NCBI GenBank assembly: GCA_030625995.1
Contig: DAOUPU010000007.1
Coordinates: 1-30,208, forward strand
Source: Flavobacteriaceae bacterium
Lineage (GTDB): Bacteria; Bacteroidota; Bacteroidia; Flavobacteriales; Flavobacteriaceae
Reading direction: 5' to 3'
DNA: 30,208 bases
Shown here: in pieces, positions 24,373 to 30,208 of the stretch
How positions within the stretch are numbered: position 1 is the stretch's first letter
Layout: every line of letters begins with the position of its first letter
The notes under the pieces: model-generated
Seen by the model: only the letters and a program-made list of their open reading frames with translations
What the model was told of the DNA's origin: nothing
Databases searched by the model: none
Position numbers and translations under genes: made by a program

Positions 24373-26694
24373 ATGGAAAAATCAATATATAAAATTAGTT
24401 TATTGTTTTTATTACTTGTATTAAGTTCTTGTAATACAACTGTAAATGATAGTGAAACTAAAGTTATAGATGAAGTCGAATTGGTCAATTTTGTGAACCC
24501 CTTAATGGGAACAGATTCTGATTTTAGTTTGTCTAATGGGAATACTTATCCGGCGATAGCTACGCCATGGGGAATGAATTTTTGGACTCCCATGACTTCT
24601 AAGATGGGCGATGGATGGGCCTATAAATATGATGAAAATAAGATTCGCGGAATCAAACAAACGCATCAGCCGAGTCCATGGATAAATGATTATGCGGCTT
24701 TCTCATTAATGGCTGTGACGGGAGACCTGAAATTTAAAGAGGATGAACGAGGTTCCTGGTTTTCACATAAAGCAGAAATCGTACGCCCGCACCATTACAG
24801 TGTTTATTTGGCTGATTATGATGTGGTTGCAGAAGTTGCTCCCACAGAAAGATCAGCCCACTTCAAATTTACTTTCCCGGAATCCAAGCAATCATTTTTG
24901 ATGTTAGACGCGTTTTTTAAAGGATCCATGGTGAAAATTATTCCGGAAGAAAGAAAGATTATTGGCTATTGCAGAAACAATAGCGGAGGAGTGCCGGAAA
25001 ATTTTCACAACTATTTTGTTGCAGAATTTGATAAAGATTTTGAAGTGAATCATACATGGGGAGATAACTGGGAGTTGGTTGAAAACTCTGTAGAAAATGA
25101 AGGAGATCATGTTGGTGCAATAATTGGTTTTAAAACAAAAAAGGGGGAAGTGGTTCATGTAAAAGTTGCTTCTTCATTTATAAGTCCTGAACAGGCAGAG
25201 ATTAATTTGAAAAGAGAAATTGGAAATGATTCTTTTGAGCAGACCAAAGAGAAAGCCAAGCAGGAATGGGAATTGGAATTAAATCGAATCCAAATTGTTG
25301 ATGGTAATACGGATAATATAAAAACATTTTATTCCTGTTTATACAGGGTTTTACTCTTTCCAAGAAAATTTTATGAATTTAACGCTCAGAATGAAGTAGT
25401 TCACTACAGCCCGTACAACGGCAAAGTGTTACCGGGCTATATGTTTACTGATAATGGCTTTTGGGATACTTTTCGCGCCGTATTTCCATTTTTTAATATG
25501 ATGTATCCAGATCTGAATAGTAAGATCATGGAAGGCCTGGTAAACACCTATAAGGAATCTGGCTGGCTGCCTGAATGGGCAAGTCCGGGACATAGAGATA
25601 GTATGATAGGATCTAATTCCGCCACTATTATTTCTGACGCATTTTTAAAAGGAGTTGAAGATATGGACACGGAATTGTTATTGGAAGCAATGTTGAAAAA
25701 CGCAACAGTAGCAGAAGGTAGACCCGTTAATTCTGTAGGTAGAGCAGGAGTTGATTATTATAATTCATTGGGTTATGTGCCGTATAATGTAGGCATAAAT
25801 GAAAATGCAGCGAGAACATTGGAATATGCTTTTGCTGATTTCACAATAGCTAAAATGGCGGAAAAGCTGGATAAAAATGAGATAGCTGAGAAATATTATA
25901 AGCAGTCACTGAATTATAAAAATTTATTTGATCCTACCACAAACCTGATGAGAGGGAAAAATGAGGACGGCAGTTTTCAAAGCCCCTTTAATCCACTAAA
26001 ATGGGGCGATGCATTTACCGAAGGAAACAGCTATCATTATACATGGTCTGTTTTTCATGATATCCAGGGCTTAATTGATCTGATGGGAGGAAATGAAAAT
26101 TTTATCGGAAAATTGGATGAAGTATTTGAAATGCCACCGGATTTTGACGCCTCGTATTATGGATTTACTATTCATGAGATCAGGGAGATGCAAATTGTCA
26201 ATATGGGCAATTACGCACATGGAAATCAACCTGTTCAACATATGATCTATCTTTATAATTACGCCGGAGAACCCTATAAAACGCAAGAGAAAGTTCGTGA
26301 TGTAATGACGAAATTATATACACCCACACCTGATGGCTATTGTGGCGATGAAGATAATGGGCAGACGTCTGCCTGGTATGTTTTTAGTGCTTTAGGATTT
26401 TATCCTGTTACTCCCGGAGTAGATCAATATGTCATCGGCAGCCCCTTGTTTAAAAAAGCGACAATTTCATTAGAGAATGGGAATAAATTCATAATAAGTG
26501 CTGAAAATAACTCAAAGAATAATGTTTTTATCCAGTCGGCAAAACTAAATGGGAAGTCCTATCAGAATGCCTATTTATCCTTTGAAGATATTCAAAATGG
26601 TGGGGCTATTAATTTTGTATTAGGAGATTCGCCCAATAAGGAATGGGGAACAGATCCAAATAACACACCCTATTCATTAAGTAAGAGTAATTAG
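24373..26694 (+). CDS. GH92 exo-alpha-mannosidase, lipoprotein (third, divergent subtype)
   Basis: A 773-residue GH92 enzyme anchored as a lipoprotein (signal ends VLSSC, Cys20). It differs clearly from the other two copies. The opening reads FVNPLMGTDSDFSLSNGNTY rather than DPFIGT-GHT, and is followed by PWGMNFWTPMTSKMGDGWAY and IKQTHQPSPWINDYAAFS. In the catalytic domain the acid motif is TEGNSYHYTW (Glu550) with His in place of Gln. The base region reads CGDEDNGQTSAWYVFSALGFYP, with Asp659-Glu660-Asp661 where the other copies have Asn-Glu-Asp. This D-E-D form is, as I recall, that of characterised Bacteroides alpha-1,2-mannosidases, so trimming of alpha-1,2-mannose on high-mannose glycans is plausible. 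It follows the fucosidase by 5 bases. Confidence 0.94.
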   Translation: MEKSIYKISLLFLLLVLSSCNTTVNDSETKVIDEVELVNFVNPLMGTDSDFSLSNGNTYPAIATPWGMNFWTPMTSKMGDGWAYKYDENKIRGIKQTHQPSPWINDYAAFSLMAVTGDLKFKEDERGSWFSHKAEIVRPHHYSVYLADYDVVAEVAPTERSAHFKFTFPESKQSFLMLDAFFKGSMVKIIPEERKIIGYCRNNSGGVPENFHNYFVAEFDKDFEVNHTWGDNWELVENSVENEGDHVGAIIGFKTKKGEVVHVKVASSFISPEQAEINLKREIGNDSFEQTKEKAKQEWELELNRIQIVDGNTDNIKTFYSCLYRVLLFPRKFYEFNAQNEVVHYSPYNGKVLPGYMFTDNGFWDTFRAVFPFFNMMYPDLNSKIMEGLVNTYKESGWLPEWASPGHRDSMIGSNSATIISDAFLKGVEDMDTELLLEAMLKNATVAEGRPVNSVGRAGVDYYNSLGYVPYNVGINENAARTLEYAFADFTIAKMAEKLDKNEIAEKYYKQSLNYKNLFDPTTNLMRGKNEDGSFQSPFNPLKWGDAFTEGNSYHYTWSVFHDIQGLIDLMGGNENFIGKLDEVFEMPPDFDASYYGFTIHEIREMQIVNMGNYAHGNQPVQHMIYLYNYAGEPYKTQEKVRDVMTKLYTPTPDGYCGDEDNGQTSAWYVFSALGFYPVTPGVDQYVIGSPLFKKATISLENGNKFIISAENNSKNNVFIQSAKLNGKSYQNAYLSFEDIQNGGAINFVLGDSPNKEWGTDPNNTPYSLSKSN

Positions 26695-26708
26695 GAATGG
26701 GAGTCATG

Positions 26709-26732
26709 AGGTTTGATATTCAAATCAAACTT
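26709..26732 (+). terminator. Hairpin after the third GH92 gene, possible weak terminator
   Basis: AGGTTTGAT (26709-26717) pairs with ATCAAACTT (26724-26732) with one G-T wobble and a six-base loop, 14 bases after the stop codon. The sequence after it (ATTTAAAC) is A/T-rich but not a T-run. It may attenuate transcription before the DUF5107 gene or protect the 3' end of the transcript. Confidence 0.4.
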
Positions 26733-26815
26733 ATTTAAACAAGATCAAAAATGACAATTATACAATTAAATTTGAGATCGCACTATATAATAATCGCTTA
26801 AAATTTTTAAAAACC

Positions 26816-29800
26816 ATGTTCATGAAAATTAATGGTACTCTTAAGATAAAAGCGCAATGGGCGATTAAATTTTTAAGTTTACTAGTCTTTTCTTCTCAAA
26901 TGCACGATGGTTTTTCACAAGCAATCTCCATAAAAGAAGAAATTCAAATGATTGATACTTATTCATTTGGAGATCCCAATCCAGTACCTATATTAACAGA
27001 TAATACAAAAATATATCCTTACTTTAAATTTGACGGTTACGAGAATAAATCGAAAAAGAAAGCATGGAAAGTTGTAACCCTGGAAAATGACTATATAAAG
27101 ATATTTGTTTTACCAGAAATTGGTGGCAAAATTTGGGGCGCAATAGAAAAGAAGACGGGAGAAGAATTCCTCTATAAAAATGAAGTAGTTAAGTTTAGGA
27201 ACATCGCAATGAGGGGTCCTTGGACATCTGGTGGTATTGAGTTCAATTTTGGAATCATCGGGCATTCCCCGGTAACAGCGACACCTGTTGATTACGCCAT
27301 TAAGGAAAATATGGATGGTAGTGTGAGCTGTATTGTTGGGACATTAGATTTAACTTCAAGGACAAGATGGACTGTTGAAATAAATTTACAAAAAGATAAA
27401 GCTTATTTCGAAACCAAGGCATCCTGGTATAACGCAACTTCTTTAAATCAATCCTACTATAATTGGATGACCGCTGCAGCTGAAGCAAAAGAGGATCTGG
27501 AATTTTTTATTCCTGGAAATAAATATTTAGAGCATAGTGGGAATGCAAATCAGTGGCCTGTTGACAATGAAGGAAGGGACTTGTCCTATTACAAAAATAA
27601 TAATTTTGGGCCACACAAGTCATTTCATATAGTTGGCGATTATAAGGATTTTTTCGGGGGATATTATCACAATAGTAAATTTGGATTTGGACATGTTTCC
27701 GCTTATGAAGAAATGCCGGGCCAGAAGCTTTGGTTATGGTCTCAATCAAGAAATGGCGGTATATGGGAAGATCTCTTAACAGATAATGATGGTCAATATA
27801 TAGAATTTCAGGCAGGTAGATTATTTAATCAATATAGCCCTGGTAAGATTAATCCTATCTCTCAAGCCAATTTTGAACCTTATGTAATGGATCGTTGGGA
27901 GGAATTATGGTTCCCTTATAAAGAAATTGGGGGAATGGTGGATGCTTCCGAGTATGGAGTTCTAAATGTGGAAATTGAAAATGGTGAATTGTATTTAGGT
28001 ATAAACGCATTGCAAGAAATGAAAGAGGAATTAACGGTTTTATTTGGAGGAAAAGTGGTACTTAAAACAAATCTCGACCTATCTCCAATGCAAGTGTTTT
28101 CCAAAAAAATAAAAGTCAATTCTAATGACAATATAGAAGTTTTTGTTGGTGACAGGAAGTTATATTATACATCAAATGAGAATAGTACAATTTTTAAGAG
28201 GCCTTATGATTCCGATACAGATTTGATAGTATCCAAAGCACAAAAGTTGTACACAGATGGATGGGAAGCGATGAAATTCAGAGAATATGATGAAGCATTA
28301 GCTAATTTAACAGAATTAATAGAGGAGGATCATACACACCACGAGGCTTTAGCTAAATTGGCTGAATTGGAATATAGAAGAACCAATTATAATGAGGCAT
28401 TGGTATATGCCAATAAGTTATTACAAATAGACACATATAATCCTGTTGGCAATTATTTGGCAGGAATTATATATCGTGAGCTAGAAGACTATATCAGCTC
28501 CTTGGAAGCGTTTGGGTGGGCTGCGAGAGACATGAAATATAGGTCCGTATCCTATGCCCAAATGTCAGAAATATATTTGCTAAAACAACACTATACTGAA
28601 TCAAAAAAGTATGCTCAAAAATCATTAGACTTTAACACTTATAATGTAAATGCAAGACAGGTAATGATCGTATTGGCCAGAAAACAAAGCAATAAAGAAG
28701 CTTTTAAAGAGCAAATTGACGAACTTTTGATCATAGACCCCTTAAATCATTTTGCTGCATTTGAAACATATTTGTTTGATGATCATAAGGAAGAGCGAAA
28801 TGAAATGATGGACCTTGTTCAAAATGAGTTTCCTGAAGAGACCATAATGGAATTGGCAATGTTATATTCAAGTTTAGGACTGACAGATGAAGAAATAAAT
28901 GTGTTGAAATATAAAAAATCAAATACGAAAATAAAATTATGGTTGGCTTATTTATTGAGGATTTCGGATAGTTCAAAAAGTGATCAATATTTACAAGATG
29001 CAGTGGAGGATAATCCAGATTTTGTTTTTCCATACAGAACAGAATCTATTCCGATGTTGCAGTGGAGCCTTCAACAAATTGATAATTGGAAGTTGAAATA
29101 TTATTTGGCACTCAATTATATGGCTGTTGGGAAGAATGATTTCGGAGAAGAAATTATTAAAAATCTTGGAGATCAACCGGATTCAGGAACTTTTTATAGA
29201 TTTCGGGCTAAGATCTTAAAAAACCAGAACTATGATGATAAATTAAAAGATTATAAAAAAGCTCTGCAATTAAGCAAAGGGGATTGGAAAGTTTGGAGCG
29301 ACATAACTCAGTTTTATTTAACAAATAAAAAATATGAAGAGGCCTATAAAATAGCTACCAAGTCATTCAAGAAATTCCCTGGGAATAATAATATAGGATT
29401 AAGCTATGCGAATACATTGCTTATGGTCGAGAAATATGATAAGAGTCTTGAGGTATTGAGCAATATAGAAGTTCTTCCTTCTGAAATGGGAGGACAAAGT
29501 AGACTAATATATTATTATGCACACGTTCTTTTGGGAAATGAATTAATGCTGAAGGGTAATTATAAAAAAGCTGTTGAAGTTCTGGAAGAATCAAAAATGT
29601 GGCCTCAAAATTTGGGCATTGGGAAACCATATTCTATAGATAGCAGATTAGAGGATTATCTATTGGCTATTTGTTATGGGGAACTTAAACAAGAGAATAA
29701 AAAAGTAGAACTTTTAGATAGTATTATTGAGAAAAGCAATGGAAGTATCCAAGTATCAACTGTAAACCATTTGTTTGGATTATTATCTTTAAAGGATTTG

Positions 29801-29995
29801 AATAAAGAAGAAGATGCAAGCAAGCTACTAATGGAACTGGAAAATTCTGCTCATAAGAAAGACTTAAAAAAAGGAACAACACTGGCGATAGCATTTTATA
29901 AAAATGACACGGATAAACTTACAGAATTAAAGGATCTAGAAATTGTAACTGGTGACATTTGGGATATAATAGAGACCTTAATGAAAGATTTATGA
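26816..29995 (+). CDS. Secreted DUF5107 protein with long C-terminal TPR array
   Basis: A 1059-residue exported protein. The start at 26816 gives a signal peptide ending near residue 35 (SSQMHDGFSQ); an ATG two codons later would serve equally. Residues about 40-345 form a DUF5107 domain, a beta-rich region that resembles galactose-mutarotase-like folds: VTLENDYIKIFVLPEIGGKIWGAIEKKTGEEFLY, RGPWTSGGIEFNFGIIGHSP and WELWFPYKEIGG-like EELWFPYKEIGG near 365. A linker leads to tetratricopeptide repeats from about 470 to the end (YTDGWEAMKFREYDEAL, RRTNYNEALVYANKLLQID, LLKQHYTESKKYAQKSL). The TPR array suggests protein-protein contacts. The function is not established. Position after GH92 and the sugar-binding look of DUF5107 suggest a glycan-binding or hydrolytic role in the same pathway. 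The gap before it is 121 bases. Confidence 0.85.
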   Translation: MFMKINGTLKIKAQWAIKFLSLLVFSSQMHDGFSQAISIKEEIQMIDTYSFGDPNPVPILTDNTKIYPYFKFDGYENKSKKKAWKVVTLENDYIKIFVLPEIGGKIWGAIEKKTGEEFLYKNEVVKFRNIAMRGPWTSGGIEFNFGIIGHSPVTATPVDYAIKENMDGSVSCIVGTLDLTSRTRWTVEINLQKDKAYFETKASWYNATSLNQSYYNWMTAAAEAKEDLEFFIPGNKYLEHSGNANQWPVDNEGRDLSYYKNNNFGPHKSFHIVGDYKDFFGGYYHNSKFGFGHVSAYEEMPGQKLWLWSQSRNGGIWEDLLTDNDGQYIEFQAGRLFNQYSPGKINPISQANFEPYVMDRWEELWFPYKEIGGMVDASEYGVLNVEIENGELYLGINALQEMKEELTVLFGGKVVLKTNLDLSPMQVFSKKIKVNSNDNIEVFVGDRKLYYTSNENSTIFKRPYDSDTDLIVSKAQKLYTDGWEAMKFREYDEALANLTELIEEDHTHHEALAKLAELEYRRTNYNEALVYANKLLQIDTYNPVGNYLAGIIYRELEDYISSLEAFGWAARDMKYRSVSYAQMSEIYLLKQHYTESKKYAQKSLDFNTYNVNARQVMIVLARKQSNKEAFKEQIDELLIIDPLNHFAAFETYLFDDHKEERNEMMDLVQNEFPEETIMELAMLYSSLGLTDEEINVLKYKKSNTKIKLWLAYLLRISDSSKSDQYLQDAVEDNPDFVFPYRTESIPMLQWSLQQIDNWKLKYYLALNYMAVGKNDFGEEIIKNLGDQPDSGTFYRFRAKILKNQNYDDKLKDYKKALQLSKGDWKVWSDITQFYLTNKKYEEAYKIATKSFKKFPGNNNIGLSYANTLLMVEKYDKSLEVLSNIEVLPSEMGGQSRLIYYYAHVLLGNELMLKGNYKKAVEVLEESKMWPQNLGIGKPYSIDSRLEDYLLAICYGELKQENKKVELLDSIIEKSNGSIQVSTVNHLFGLLSLKDLNKEEDASKLLMELENSAHKKDLKKGTTLAIAFYKNDTDKLTELKDLEIVTGDIWDIIETLMKDL

Positions 29996-30080
29996 TTTGT
30001 AGATAAAGGTCTAAGTATCATTAAAGTTTTATAAACTTCTCTTTAACTGAATTGGATAAGTTAAAAGAACTAATCATCTG

Positions 30081-30096
30081 ATAAATAATTATTTAT
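30081..30096. promoter_or_regulatory. 16-base perfect AT palindrome before the last, partial gene
   Basis: ATAAATAATTATTTAT is a perfect palindrome 37 bases before the ATG at 30134. A nested hairpin (TTAAAG / CTTTAA around AAGTTT-TAT-AAACTT) lies near 30020-30048, shortly after the DUF5107 stop. Either could be regulatory; A/T-only composition makes chance a real alternative. Confidence 0.25.
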
Positions 30097-30133
30097 AGTA
30101 GAAAACATAATTAATCTCTTAATAATAAAAATT

Positions 30134-30208
30134 ATGAAATTGAGATCCATAACTACTTATCTAATCTTGTTTTTGCTAACGAATACCATCTATGGTCAAT
30201 TGTGGTTG
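30134..30208 (+). CDS. Start of a secreted protein, cut by the window end (partial)
   Basis: Twenty-five codons are present from an ATG at 30134 to the last base, with no stop. The peptide begins MKLRSITTYLILFLLTNTIYGQ, a typical Bacteroidetes signal peptide with probable cleavage after YG or GQ, and has no lipobox. The family cannot be identified from this much sequence. It is on the same strand, 138 bases after the DUF5107 gene, so it may belong to the same locus. Confidence 0.6.
   Translation, partial: MKLRSITTYLILFLLTNTIYGQLWL

Noticed and set aside
285..29630. Many open frames of 60-106 codons on the minus strand and in other + frames
   Set aside because: Each lies inside a well-supported + strand gene, lacks any family motif, and has composition expected of an antisense or shifted reading of AT-rich coding DNA.
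1..30208. Mobile elements, CRISPR arrays, tRNA or rRNA genes
   Set aside because: I saw no transposase or integrase motifs, no regularly spaced direct repeats, and no cloverleaf or rRNA-like sequence on either strand.

Overview
The window is AT-rich DNA with every credible gene on the + strand. It reads as a chromosome segment of a Bacteroidetes bacterium, most likely a marine or aquatic Flavobacteriia member. The evidence is several lipoproteins with Bacteroidetes-like signal peptides, three GH92 alpha-mannosidases, a glycosylasparaginase of the Flavobacterium type, a fused alpha/beta 2-oxo acid dehydrogenase E1, and a lack of strong Shine-Dalgarno sites. I see no tRNA, rRNA, CRISPR array or insertion sequence.

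Left edge (1-2211): the tail of a probable Lrp/AsnC regulator, a good intrinsic terminator, then the fused E1 gene. This is ordinary metabolism and probably unrelated to what follows. From 2212 to 3699 lie a ROK sugar kinase and two intergenic stretches rich in inverted repeats.

Block A (3700-14297) is a tightly packed operon with gaps of 2-16 bases. In order it holds a GH92 lipoprotein, an SLC5-type sodium:solute symporter, a cytoplasmic GH130 mannoside phosphorylase, a CBM9-like secreted protein, a GHL10-like lipoprotein (possible glycoside hydrolase), a second GH92 lipoprotein, and a Tat-exported N4-(beta-N-acetylglucosaminyl)-L-asparaginase. Block B (14411-26694) holds a GH20 beta-hexosaminidase lipoprotein and three redox or unknown-function genes: a PSCyt1/DUF1549/DUF1553 protein, a Tat-exported DUF1501 protein, and a membrane c-type cytochrome carrying LRR, chitobiase-C-like and F5/8 modules. 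A GH29 alpha-L-fucosidase and a third, divergent GH92 follow. The window closes with a 1059-residue DUF5107-TPR protein and the first 25 codons of another secreted protein.

Together this is an N-glycan (glycoprotein) dismantling locus. Fucosidase, alpha-mannosidases and hexosaminidase trim the glycan, and the asparaginase cuts GlcNAc from Asn. The symporter probably imports a core oligosaccharide such as Man-beta-1,4-GlcNAc(2), GH130 phosphorolyses it to Man-1-P, and the ROK kinase may phosphorylate released sugars. The locus shows no SusC/SusD pair, no regulator and no recognisable endo-beta-N-acetylglucosaminidase within the window. The most novel feature is the three-gene haem-c/DUF1501 module inside this glycan locus. 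Its cytochrome shares a C-terminal module with the neighbouring GH20 enzyme.
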